From Limonium bicolor (taxonomy: Eukaryota > Streptophyta > Magnoliopsida > Caryophyllales > Plumbaginaceae): 64,000 nucleotides of DNA. The DNA is taken from contig CM041780.1 of the NCBI GenBank assembly GCA_023374045.1, positions 173,605,339 to 173,669,338 of the forward strand, given 5' to 3'. The notes below the pieces were generated by a model that was not told the origin of the DNA, did no database searches, and saw nothing but the letters and a program-made list of their open reading frames with translations. Positions 31,001 to 40,466 of the stretch are shown piece after piece (positions within the stretch are counted from its first letter, which is position 1; each line of letters begins with the position of its first letter). Position numbers and translations under genes: made by a program.

Positions 31001-33434
31001 ATTTTGGGAACATTAAAAATAGCTACAAGTATTTAAATGACTAGTTTATAAAGTTATGTGATTAAAATTGAATTTTGAAAAGTTTGGAGTGCTTAATAAT
31101 AATTGCCGAGAACATAAGGGGTTCTTTGGCATAATTATGATATAATATAAGGTAGGAATTAATATTATGAATTTTGGTGAATTTAAATAAGTGTTTAAGT
31201 ATTTAAATAACATTTTATAAAGTTTTGGGGCTATTTTGTGATTATTGAGAAGTTTGGGATATAACAGAGAATATACATGATTTTATGGGTATATTAAAGT
31301 ATTAATTATGAAATTAAGTCTTGGTCAAAGTGTTGACCAAAAACTTTGGGTTAAAATGATTAATGACATAAAATATTAAGTTTATAAAAGTTTTGGGGTG
31401 GTATATAATTTATGAAAGTTTAGTTATAAAAACCAAAAAGTAAGGGGCGAATTCATAATTAATAAAATTATAAGGGCCTTTCCGGTATTTTAAGAAATTA
31501 AATATTAAAACTATAGTTTATGAATTAATATGTAACTTATATAAAGTTCTAGGGTTAATTGTAAATAAAGGAAAGTTATTTATTAAAAACCGAAACTATG
31601 TGTGGTTATATGATAATTGCAAGAATTAGTGGGCACAAATTGTAATTTCCGAAAGTTGATATAGTTAATTAGTAAATTATAAAGTTATATGGTTATTTGA
31701 TAATTTATAAAAGTTGTTGGGTACAAAGTATAAATACCGAATTATTATGGTTGGTTTTGCAATTTAATAAAGAAAGAAATTAAGATTAAGTATATATAAT
31801 GTATTATGGTATATTATGGAGTATAATATAAAGTTTATAAAATAAAGGTGGTTATAATAAAAATAACCAAATGATATAATATAAAGAATAAGTGGAAACA
31901 ATTATGAAATATAATTAATGAGGAAAGGATATACCATATAATGGAAATTCATTCTTCACATGTGGATATCACATAAAATAACGAACTATTGAACTACCTA
32001 GAGTCACTGTAAAATAACAGGGGGAAATAAAGAACATACATGATTAGTATATTACAAGTATTAGTTCTACAGTGACAATACTGTAACATTTAGTGAACAG
32101 TGTATTAATATTACCCGTTATTGCATGTATAAATAACAGCGTACGGGAAAGAATTACTAGAACGTGAATTGTCAAGCTAGCTGTTACTACGGTGAACGGT
32201 ATGTTAATTGTGTGGTCTGAATGTGCTAAGGATTTTCCTAAGGTCCAGACGGGTATGCTTAATTGTTAAAGAACGATATCTGTGATTTTGTGTATATTAT
32301 TTTGTATACGGTATTGCTCACTGTTGCGATTACTCTACGCGAACGTCTTATGACTGGAAGTTTATACATCTAAACTGAAAAAAAAAGAGAGACTAACTGA
32401 CCTTTAGGTATTATTAAACCTAACTGATGGTCAACTGTTATAGTCTTAACTCAAGGATTGGATATTGTATCATTGACTAAAGGGCTAACTTATAAAGAGA
32501 GGAATCCAGACTGTTTCGACTTTTTGGTTGCGCATCGTGATCACTACGAGGGACTTCAATGGGGAGTCACTCAAGGGAATCCATTGTCCACATTTGACGA
32601 TGGCGGAGGGCACTGCCGTTGGTGCACAGGTTCGACCGGATCGGTCAATGTATTATCCAGGGCCATAAGGTCAGCTGGTAACGGTTCCATTGGGACCTAG
32701 GGGACTACTGTCCATTAATAAGTTTTAAGGGTTGTCTTGACATGACGCCTGAGGTGGAAATTAATTGGAAAATTTAAGTGGATGGTTAAAGGACAAGGGC
32801 CAGGAGGCCAACTAACAAGTACAGTTTAATACGCGTATCATATTGATTTCTGTTATGGATTGTTGGTATCTGAATATTGGTTGTGGTTATTATTATGCAC
32901 TGATGTTTGCAGGTGGACTATTGTGTGAATGTTTGATGTTACAGTTATTTTGTTATTATTGTAAACCGGTATATCATGTAAAAAATCTAATATCAAGATG
33001 GCTAAAACGACTTAAGGAATCTAGATGACTTAGGACTACATTTAGCATACCAGCATTTTGATTGCTGAGCCCTTCAATGGGCAAAACATTTCAGGTTACT
33101 GAAGAAGACTCAAGCCGGAGTGCGGGGAACAGGGTAGCTGCTGTGTTTTTAAACACTCTTAAGTTTTATTTGGTACTGTAATAAAGAGTTTGTTGTATTC
33201 AGTTAGTTGCTCATTTAGTTTGGATTTGGTCTATAATAATTAGAGTGCTTAGTATCTGTTCATCACAGCGTGAGGAGGTAAGGTTGTTGGATGAAGTAAG
33301 AATGCCTTGTTAGTCACAAGGGTGAGTAACGGCGTGTAACACCAAGGTTAGATAGTTTTTATTTTCCGCTGCGACATTATTTATTTTGCTACGACTTGCG
33401 ACGTTTTTAATAAGTTAGGATTAGGGGTGTTTCA
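28075..33434 (+). repeat. 5' LTR of the Tekay-like element
   Basis: 5360 bp, TCAAATACCCCTAACC (the usual TG altered to TC) to GGATTAGGGGTGTTTCA. It aligns along its whole length with the 3' LTR segments 40467-44774, 49798-50478 and 56147-56509. Mostly AT-rich and non-coding, except for a conserved GC-richer block at about 32405-32700. Confidence 0.9.
32405..32700 (+). other. Conserved LTR block with short open frame (copy 1)
   Basis: A segment of about 290 bp is nearly identical in this LTR, the 3' LTR (49798-50100) and the related solo LTR (55060-55372). It is much better conserved than the flanking LTR in the last of these. It contains an open frame (80 residues here, 89 and 81 in the others) with DCFDFLVAHRDHY, STFDDGGGHCRWCTGSTGSV and LSRAIRSAGNGSIG. 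No known domain. It could be a small element protein, but the position suggests a promoter, leader or RNA-structure element of the R/U5 region. Confidence 0.45.
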
Positions 33435-33438
33435 AAAG

Positions 33439-33450
33439 TGGTATCCGCTC
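33439..33450 (+). other. Primer-binding site of the Tekay-like element
   Basis: TGGTATCCGCTC lies four bases inside the 5' LTR. It matches the tRNA-Met primer site TGGTATCAGAGC only in its first seven bases, so it is a variant or mutated site. Confidence 0.6.
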
Positions 33451-33645
33451 TGATGAAGGATACTGAGTCAAGAACATGAGCATAGGAATATTGGGATACG
33501 GGAAACATCTGTGAGGATTCGTGACCTAGAAAGAAAAGCCCTAGGGATATTTTTCATTGCTAATAGCTTGTTTTATTACATGTTTATGATTGTGTGTGTA
33601 ATACGGTGTAGCACCGAGTAGTAATAATAGTGTACCATACTATAG

Positions 33646-34371
33646 ATGTCTAGAGTTGGAAGACCACGTGGAGGCGGCAGAGGACGAGGTGGAGCAGCAC
33701 CAGTAGATGTCCCAGAAGTACCAGGCCTAGCAGCGTTCATGGCAGCTTTCGCGCAACAACTAGGAGCTCAACTTACGGGAGCCATACCCCACCCGCCGCA
33801 GCCCAGGGAAACCAACTGGTTGAAGAGCGTTGCAGACGCTAGGGTACCGATTTACTCAGGGGAACCGGACCCCGCCGCGTTGGAAAAATTCATAGTGGAG
33901 CACCAGAAGGCCTTCAGAGCTGTGAGAGTACTAGAAAGCCAGAAGGTCGACATCGCCGCGTACAACCTGAAGGACGCAACTGATATCCGGTGGCGGTCAG
34001 TGGAGGGCCACCATAGAGCTACACCGGACTTTGGATGGACAGCGTTTGTGGAGGTGCTGCGAGAGAAATATTACCCTGAACACTTGAAGCAGAGGAAGCG
34101 ACAAGAGTTCGAGACCTTAATCCAGGGGAGCCAAACAGTCGACCAGTACTACGCACGATTTATCAACCTGCTAGATTACATACCAGGAGTCGACTACTCT
34201 GACACCGTCAAGATTCAGAAATTTAGGGGAGGTTTGCAATTTCGCATCCAGGGCGCCATGGGAGCAATACGTTTTGCTACCCTACAAGAATGCTATGATG
34301 CAGCATCGGTAACGGAGTTAATGCTTCAGTCTAGAGAAGAGGCGCAGGGGAAAGAAGAGGAAGAGTACTGA
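33646..34371 (+). CDS. gag: Tekay-like Gag, capsid part
   Basis: A 241-residue open frame starting MSRVGRPRGG, with a Gly/Arg-rich N-terminus and then the plant Gypsy capsid region: NWLKSVADARVPIYSGEPDP (about 57-76), KAFRAVRV, the FVEVLREKYYPEHLKQRKRQ segment (about 136-155), FETLIQGSQTVDQYYARF, and the VTELMLQ tail. It ends early at a stop with Glu-rich sequence. The zinc-knuckle part follows downstream in a different register, so the frame has been broken after residue 241. Confidence 0.88.
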   Translation: MSRVGRPRGGGRGRGGAAPVDVPEVPGLAAFMAAFAQQLGAQLTGAIPHPPQPRETNWLKSVADARVPIYSGEPDPAALEKFIVEHQKAFRAVRVLESQKVDIAAYNLKDATDIRWRSVEGHHRATPDFGWTAFVEVLREKYYPEHLKQRKRQEFETLIQGSQTVDQYYARFINLLDYIPGVDYSDTVKIQKFRGGLQFRIQGAMGAIRFATLQECYDAASVTELMLQSREEAQGKEEEEY

Positions 34372-34870
34372 AGGAGATGATGGTGGAGCAACCTCTGGCG
34401 GTTACTACAAAAGGGGAAGTAAGAAACCTTTATTTGAAGAAGGAGTACCATATATTACCTACACTTAGATTGGTCACTAACCTGAACCTTCAACAGGAGA
34501 TTTTTGATAAGAAGAAGGGGCGGAAGGATTTCCATGGTCAGAAGACGAAGGAGCAGGTTCCTCGTTTGACCGGCCGAACCATTGATGCACAACCACTAAG
34601 ATCGGCACCACCTAGGGGTAAGGATCCCACCTCCTACTTAACTAAGATATTTATTAGCTATACCTTTACTAAACCATGTTGTATGAACAATAGGCAATAA
34701 GCCAACCCAGCGCCACTACTACTGTAAGCGCTGTGGAAATGATCATCCAGGAGTAGACTGCGCAGGAAGAAAGGTGGAGTGTCGATATTGCAAGAAATAA
34801 GGCCATAGGGAGTATGAGTTTTTTCCAACCCAGCAAGCCGAGTATACAAGGGAGCTAGGGGTTCACAGAG
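34372..34870 (+). pseudogene. Tekay-like Gag C-terminal part with zinc knuckles
   Basis: Decayed continuation of gag. At about 34723-34760 the frame reads CKRCGNDHPGVDC, the family's first zinc knuckle, followed by CRYCKK and an in-frame TAA at about 34798-34800, then GHREYE. The second knuckle is thus interrupted by a stop. The upstream part (34377-34700) is open in another frame but has no recognised domain. Confidence 0.7.
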
Positions 34871-35218
34871 GCCACCAGCTACAGAGACTGGAGGACCCAG
34901 AGGAGGTTAGGCACCACAGGCTAACACCTATACTAGGGGACCGGGAGGACAGCCATCCTCATCCGGAGTCAGAAGGGGAAGGAGATAGTTCCAAGTAGAA
35001 ACACTTTGTACTCTGTGGGAACTTCAGGCGCTGAGGCTAGCGCTCAGCGCGAAACCGGTAAGCCTAGGACTTAAAACAAAAGCATGATGTTATGTATGTG
35101 TTTACAGTTATTCAGTCGATAAGACTTGTATGTGTTTTGTGTGAAATAAAATTTAGAGAGACCTAACTTAGGATCCTCTCGCCTAATAGGGTACTTCGAC
35201 ATTTGTTTTCCCATACCT
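34871..35218 (+). other. Spacer between gag and the AlkB-like ORF
   Basis: About 350 bp with no open frame. It contains an imperfect palindrome AGGCGCTGAGGCTAGCGCTC near 35027-35046, and AT-rich sequence with AATAAAA (about 35145-35151, poly(A)-signal-like). Elements of this clade normally join gag and protease closely, so this spacer together with the AlkB ORF looks like added sequence. Confidence 0.45.
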
Positions 35219-35928
35219 ATGAGTCCGAGATCACCTGACCCTATGAGCGAAGGTCAGGAATATCCAGAGAGAGAATGCCAAGTACTTCGACCCGGCATGA
35301 TCCTACTCAAGAAATATTTAACTCTAGATGATCAAATAGCTATTGTAAATGAATGTAGAACTTTGGGAATAGGCCTTGGAGGATTTTACACTCCAGGATA
35401 TGGTAGTGGGTCAAAACTCAAATTATATATGATTTGTATGGGTAAGGATTGGGATCCACAAACTAGGTTGTATAGTGAAGTAAGAAAGATAGATGGAACA
35501 CGAGTTCCTAGGATACCCGATAGTTTCCAAACTTTGGTGACAGAAGCAGTCAAGACTGCACAACAACTAGAAACCAACCCTATACCGGATATGGAAGCCG
35601 ACATTGGTATAGTAAACTTCTATGAAAAAGGGGGAAAACTTGGATTACACCAGGACCGAGATGAGACATCAGAGTCAATTACCAAAGGGATACCAGTTGT
35701 ATCATTCTCCATAGGAGACATGCAGAGTTTTTGTACGGTGATCAGAAGAGGATGGACAAGGCGAGAAAGATTATTTCGAAGTCTGGAGATGTATTGATAT
35801 TTGGTGGAGAATCTAGATTAGTGTACCATGGGATTAAGAGCATTAAGTTGAATACAACCCCATCAATCTTAGTAAATACTACCCATTTGAAGCCCGGATG
35901 GTTAAATTTGACGTTTAGGCAATATTGA
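35219..35928 (+). CDS. AlkB-like Fe(II)/2-oxoglutarate dioxygenase captured by a retrotransposon (one frameshift)
   Basis: The first frame (35219 to about 35725) starts MSPRSPDPMS and encodes the AlkB domain: LRPGMILLKKYLTLDDQI (about 23-40), GGFYTPGY (54-61), KDWDPQTRLY (76-85), IVNFYEKGGKLGLHQDRDE with iron ligands H144 and D146, and PVVSFSIGD (159-167). After a one-base slip near 35720 the second frame continues YGDQKR, SGDVLIFGGESRLVYHG (distal iron-ligand His) and ends LNLTFRQY with the 2-oxoglutarate-binding Arg. AlkB-family enzymes oxidatively remove methyl groups from RNA or DNA bases; order and ending are most like plant ALKBH1-type proteins. The domain is intron-free, has its own stop, and lies between gag and protease in the same orientation. 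Only one lesion, against many in the surrounding pol. The substrate is unknown. Confidence 0.85.
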
Positions 35929-35942
35929 TGTAATTATGGAGT

Positions 35943-36150
35943 TTGTATGTGAGAATCATTGGATTAAAGAATGGCATTTTAATACCTCTAAGACATGCAT
36001 TATCTTACGAATTGTTAACCCCAGGCCACGAGTCTAATGGAGGAGCAGTGCTGAATGTGTTGGACAAGACCGTGGCCAAGGATAAGGGGAATGTTATCAT
36101 GGGAACCTTCACAGTAAATGCGCGTGAGTGCATCGATACTGTTCGATTCG
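35943..36150 (+). pseudogene. Linker and start of protease, shifted frame
   Basis: The open frame at 35943-36209 includes LLTPGHESNGG and then [16 protein letters not shown], which resembles the stretch just before the Gypsy protease active site. The protease itself is read in another frame from about 36135, so a frameshift lies near 36130-36150. Confidence 0.6.
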
Positions 36151-37575
36151 GGAGCGTCTCATTCCTTTATATTCTCTACATTAGTAAGGAAGTTGGAGAC
36201 AACCCCTGAACCTCTCTTAGATTTCCTAGTCACATTACCGACGAAGGAGAGAGTGAGGTGCACGAAACTACACAAGGGAGTTCAGATTAACATCATGGAT
36301 GAAGAGTTTCAAGCGGACTTGATTGAAATGGATAATTTAGGATTTGACATCATCATGGGCATGGATTGGCTACAGAAGTACAAGGGACGACTACATTGCG
36401 CAGAGCATAGATTACTACTGAAGAGCCTGAAGGGCAAGATAGTTTTATATCACAGTATTCCAAAGGAACCTACTTTCAAGCTAGTATCTGCTATCACATT
36501 GATGAAGAAGGTGAAGAAGGGACAACCAGTCTATTTGTGCTATGTTCAGGACATGAGACATGAGGAGAAGACTCAGTCAAGTATACCCGTCGTTTCAGAT
36601 TTCCCAGATTTATTTCCAGAAGAGTTACCAGGGATGCCACCCAAGAGAGATGTGGAGTTCTCCATCGAATTATTACCAGGCACAAGGCCTATTGCTAAAG
36701 CACCATACATAATGGCACCAGCAGAGATGAAAGAGCTGAAGATTCAGTTAGAAGATCTGCTTGACAAAGGTTATATCAGACCGAGTGCATCACCATGGGG
36801 AGCACCAGTTTTATTTGTGAAAAAGAAGGATGGTAGCATGCGACTATGCATTGACTACAGGGAGCTTAACACAGTCACGGTGAAGAACAAGTACCCGTTA
36901 CCATGGATTGACGATTTGTTTGACCAGTTAAGAGGCGCTACAGTTTTCTCAAAGATTGATCTGAGATCAGGATACCACCAGATACGGATAGCTGATGAAG
37001 ACATAGAGAAGACAGCTTTTCGAACGCGCTACGGGCACTACGAGTTCACAGTTATGCCATTTGGCTTGTCGAACGCCCCAGCAATATTCATGGATCTTAT
37101 GAACTGGTTGTTCAGGGAGCAGTTAGACTCATCGGTAGTTGTATTCATCGACGACATTCTAGTTTATTCTAAGACCAAGGACGAGCATGAGGTGCATCTG
37201 AGGCAAGTTTTGCGGACCATGAGGGAAAATCAATTGTATGCCAAGCTTTCGAAGTGTGATTTTTGGTTAGACAGTGTATCTTTTCTAGGGCATGTAATAT
37301 CAGCCAGCGGTATATCTGTAGACCCTGTGAAGATTGAGGCAGTTAAGACTTGGCCGAGACCGAAGACAGTGACAAATATCTGGAGTTTCTTGGGATTAGC
37401 TGGTTACTATCGCAGATTTGTACAAGAATTCTCCAGACTGGCGAAACCTATGACTAACCTGATGAAGAAAGATTCCCCATTTGTATGGACAGCAGATTGT
37501 GAGCGTTCCTTTCAGACACTGAAGGACCTACTGACGTCGGCACCAATACTCACCATTCCAGAGGGGACCGACTGA
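36118..37575 (+). CDS. Tekay-like protease-reverse transcriptase segment of pol
   Basis: A 485-residue open frame. Aspartic protease: [11 protein letters not shown] (D10). Then [10 protein letters not shown], the [16 protein letters not shown] linker (about 166-181) and reverse transcriptase: [17 protein letters not shown] (about 235-251), [14 protein letters not shown] (D281), [22 protein letters not shown] and the catalytic FIDDILVYS box (343-351). The connection region includes [11 protein letters not shown] and the start of the tether to RNase H. The listed Met is internal. The frame ends at a TGA (37573-37575) just where RNase H (F.VYCDASG) begins. Confidence 0.92.
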   Translation: MRVSASILFDSGASHSFIFSTLVRKLETTPEPLLDFLVTLPTKERVRCTKLHKGVQINIMDEEFQADLIEMDNLGFDIIMGMDWLQKYKGRLHCAEHRLLLKSLKGKIVLYHSIPKEPTFKLVSAITLMKKVKKGQPVYLCYVQDMRHEEKTQSSIPVVSDFPDLFPEELPGMPPKRDVEFSIELLPGTRPIAKAPYIMAPAEMKELKIQLEDLLDKGYIRPSASPWGAPVLFVKKKDGSMRLCIDYRELNTVTVKNKYPLPWIDDLFDQLRGATVFSKIDLRSGYHQIRIADEDIEKTAFRTRYGHYEFTVMPFGLSNAPAIFMDLMNWLFREQLDSSVVVFIDDILVYSKTKDEHEVHLRQVLRTMRENQLYAKLSKCDFWLDSVSFLGHVISASGISVDPVKIEAVKTWPRPKTVTNIWSFLGLAGYYRRFVQEFSRLAKPMTNLMKKDSPFVWTADCERSFQTLKDLLTSAPILTIPEGTD

Positions 37576-38259
37576 TTTGAAGTATATTGCGATGCCTCAG
37601 GCACAGGGATAGAGTGAGTACTTATGCAGAATGGAAAGGTTGTTGCTTATGCGTCACGACAGTTGAAGAAGCATGAAGAAAATTACCCGACTCATGATTT
37701 GGAATTGGGAGCAGTTGTTTTTGCACTGAAGATCTGGTGACACTACTTATATGGAGTTACAGTAATAGTTTACTCAGATCACAAGAGCCTTCAACATTTA
37801 TTCACACAGAAGGAGCTGAACATGAGACAGAGGCGATGGGTCGAGTTTCTGAAGGACTACGACATCGACCTCAGGTACAAGGAGGGCAAGGCAAATGTTG
37901 TTGCTAACGCCCTGAGCCGTAGAGTTCATTCTTTATCTGCCATGACGGGAGACAACAACCTCATCGAGGAGGTACGTTGTGCTCAAGAAAATGACCAATA
38001 CATGAAGACTATCAGGCAGCAGTTGACTGACGGTATCTTTGAGAGACAGAAATATGATTTTGTACTCAGTGAAGACGGGTTAATCAGACTGAATGGCCGT
38101 TTGTGCATTCCAAAGTCCAGCCCAGACTTGAAGGAAAAGATATTGTAGGAAGCTCATGGCTCATCCTTATCAGTACACCCAGGGTCATCGAAGATGTACA
38201 AGGATCTGAAACTACATTTCTGGTGGAGCGGTATGAAGAAAGATGTTGCAGAGTTTGTG
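37576..38259 (+). pseudogene. Tekay-like RNase H and N-terminal integrase
   Basis: Continues pol with in-frame stops, including near 37606 and 37738. RNase H motifs: [42 protein letters not shown]. An open segment (37822-38148) carries [19 protein letters not shown] and VVANALSRR, then the spacer to integrase. The sequence after 38148 (HPGSSKMYKDL, FWWSGMKKDV) is the integrase zinc-finger region. It is interrupted by a hAT element at 38268. Confidence 0.85.
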
Positions 38260-38869
38260 GCCAGATGCAGGCGCGGCTCGGTAATTGTGGGGCCCTGTGC
38301 ATAATATTTTAACGGGGCCTTTATAAATTAAAACTTAAATATAAAATATAGAATTATTAATTTAATTGTGTCACAATATTATTCTATATTAAGTTATGTA
38401 ATGACATAAATGACAATTTAGACAAACTAGAAGAAATTTACTTATTATTGAATAATCACGTAAAAATATTGATTCTACTAGCATTTTACAACAAGCTCTT
38501 TGAAGAAATAAGTGTTATTATTTGATTGTATAGAAGTACGTAGTTGAAGAGATTGTGATTTACTAGGTAGAAAAAAGAGGGAAGATCAATATATCTATAT
38601 CTTTTTAAATAGATATTATTGGATATAAACAGTTTCATCGATAATTTTATTTGTCTGCTAAAAGACATTAATAGTATTAAATTCAACCAACTGTTATTAT
38701 ATGTTATAATGAATATGTTAGAAACCTATGTAACCTTTTAATTATATAAACTACAAGATAATTGACTCTACTTAAAAAAAATAGGTCCCAAAAATTGGGG
38801 GCCCCCTAAAATTGGGGCCCTGTTCCTTGTCACTTGTTGGACATGCTAAGAGCCACCCATGGCCAGATG
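38260..38869. mobile_element. Non-autonomous hAT element in the integrase zinc finger
   Basis: A 594-bp element (38268-38861) flanked by the 8-bp duplication GCCAGATG (38260-38267 and 38862-38869). Its ends are CAGGCGCGGCTCGG and, inverted, CATGGGTGGCTCTTAG, typical hAT-type termini. GGGGCCCTG palindromes lie just inside both ends. The interior is AT-rich with no transposase. Excising it with one GCCAGATG rejoins the integrase zinc-finger codons. Confidence 0.9.
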
Positions 38870-39977
38870 TATGATGTGTTAGAAAGTGAAATTTGAGCAC
38901 CGGAGACCGGGCGGTTTAGTACAGCCGATGCCCATTCCATATTGGAAGTTCGAGGATATATCCATGGATTTCGTAGTAGGTCTTCCACCGACTAGAGGAG
39001 GTGCTGACATGATATGGGTCATCGTCGACAGACTGACAAAGGTAGCTAAGTTCATTCCTATCAAGGACACATGGAAAGTTCCCAAATTGGCGGATATTTT
39101 CCAGAGAGAGATCATCAGACACCACGGTGTACCTAAGTCTATAGTGTCAGATAGAGATTCAAGGTTTGTTTCCAGATTTTGGCAGCAGGTTCAGGAGGCA
39201 TTGTGTACGAAGATGAAGCTAAGTACAACCTTTCATCCATAGACAGATGGACAGAGTGAGAGAACAATTCAAACGTTAGAGGACATGCTTAGAGCTTGTG
39301 CCTTGGATTTTCAGGAAAGCTGGATAGATCGACTACATTTGATCGAGTTTGCCTACAACAACAGCTATCATGCATCCATTTAGATGCCACCATTTCAGGC
39401 ATTGTACGGCAGACCATGCAGAACACCACTATGTTGGGACGAGGCCAGTGAGAACATCATCTTAGGGCCAGAGTACCTAGACCAGATGAAGGAAGATATT
39501 GTGCAAATACGCAAAAACATGATGATAGCCCAGGACAGACAGAAGTCTTATGCTGATGTCCGTAGGAGAGACCTCGAGTTCGCAGTAGGCGATCGAGTCT
39601 TCCTTAGAGTTTCACCTATGAAGGGAGTTTTCATATTTGGGCAAAAGGGCAAGCTTAGCCCGAAATATGTAGGACCGTACCTCATTACGGAGCGAGTGGG
39701 CCCATTAGCCTACAGATTAGATTTACCCGTTGAGCTTGGGAGAGTGCATAATGTGTTTCACATTTCTCAGCTAAAGCTGTATGTACCTCACCCATCGCAT
39801 ATCTTAGAGCCCGAGACACTCGAGCTAGATCCTACACTTAGATATGAGGAGACCCCAGTTCGCATTTTAGATTCCAAGACTAGGGAGACCAGGAACAAGA
39901 CCATTAGAATAGTTAAGGTTCTGTGGTCAAACCACGACATTGAGGAGGCGACATGGGAGTTAGAAGACTCCATGTGA
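38870..39977 (+). pseudogene. Tekay-like integrase with chromodomain-like tail
   Basis: Begins after the hAT element with the Cys pair of the zinc finger and an in-frame stop, then an open segment KFEHRRPGG...YWKFEDISMDFVVGLP (first core Asp), IVDRLTKVAKFIP and SIVSDRDSRF (second Asp). After stops near 39240 and 39380 it continues [17 protein letters not shown] (core Glu), AYNNSYHAS, then the 197-residue open frame 39384-39977. That frame has ALYGRPCRTPLCW, VFLRVSPMKGV, LSPKYVGPYLI and VFHISQLKLYV, and ends in a degenerate chromodomain (VLWSNHDIEEATWELEDSM). That tail places the element near the Tekay/Del chromoviruses. Confidence 0.88.
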
Positions 39978-40466
39978 GACAAGTATCCAGCACTTTTCTC
40001 TTAGTTTTGTGTATACTTGTGGGGGTACGTGGGCGTAACCCTTTTAAGGGGGTAGAGCACCACATGCGACTTGCATATCTGCAGTCTATCTTGGTTTTTG
40101 TTTGGTTGTTTGTTGTGTTCGATTGTAGCGCATGTGTGCAATTGGTTGGATGGTTATAGTTATGGTGTGTTCTATGTAACACTTGGTATTAAGTGAATGG
40201 TTATTGGTGCGTTCTATGTAACACTTGGATGGTTAATAAAAGTACACTTATTTACTTTACAGTATTTATCAAGTTACTTATGCTGTGATTACATTGATTA
40301 TCATGAGTAAGAATATGTATGTATGAATTGCATACACTTGGATTACGGATAGAATGCACACCCAAGAATGATGAGTATACAGGAATAGATATGAGGAACT
40401 TTATTCCATAGGATGAATAAGTATAAGTTATGACTTCGGGACGAAGTCCTTTTAAGGGGGGTAGAC
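39978..40466 (+). other. 3' untranslated region and polypurine tract of the Tekay-like element
   Basis: Non-coding. It contains two near-repeats: CTTTTAAGGGGG at about 40039-40050 and again at 40449-40460. GTGTTCTATGTAACACTTGG near 40166 is repeated as GCGTTCTATGTAACACTTGG near 40210. The second purine tract directly precedes the 3' LTR at 40467 and is the likely plus-strand primer. Confidence 0.7.

Noticed and set aside
32458..32700. Stand-alone host gene for the 80-residue frame
   Set aside because: It occurs in all three LTR copies at the same LTR position, so it belongs to the retroelement.
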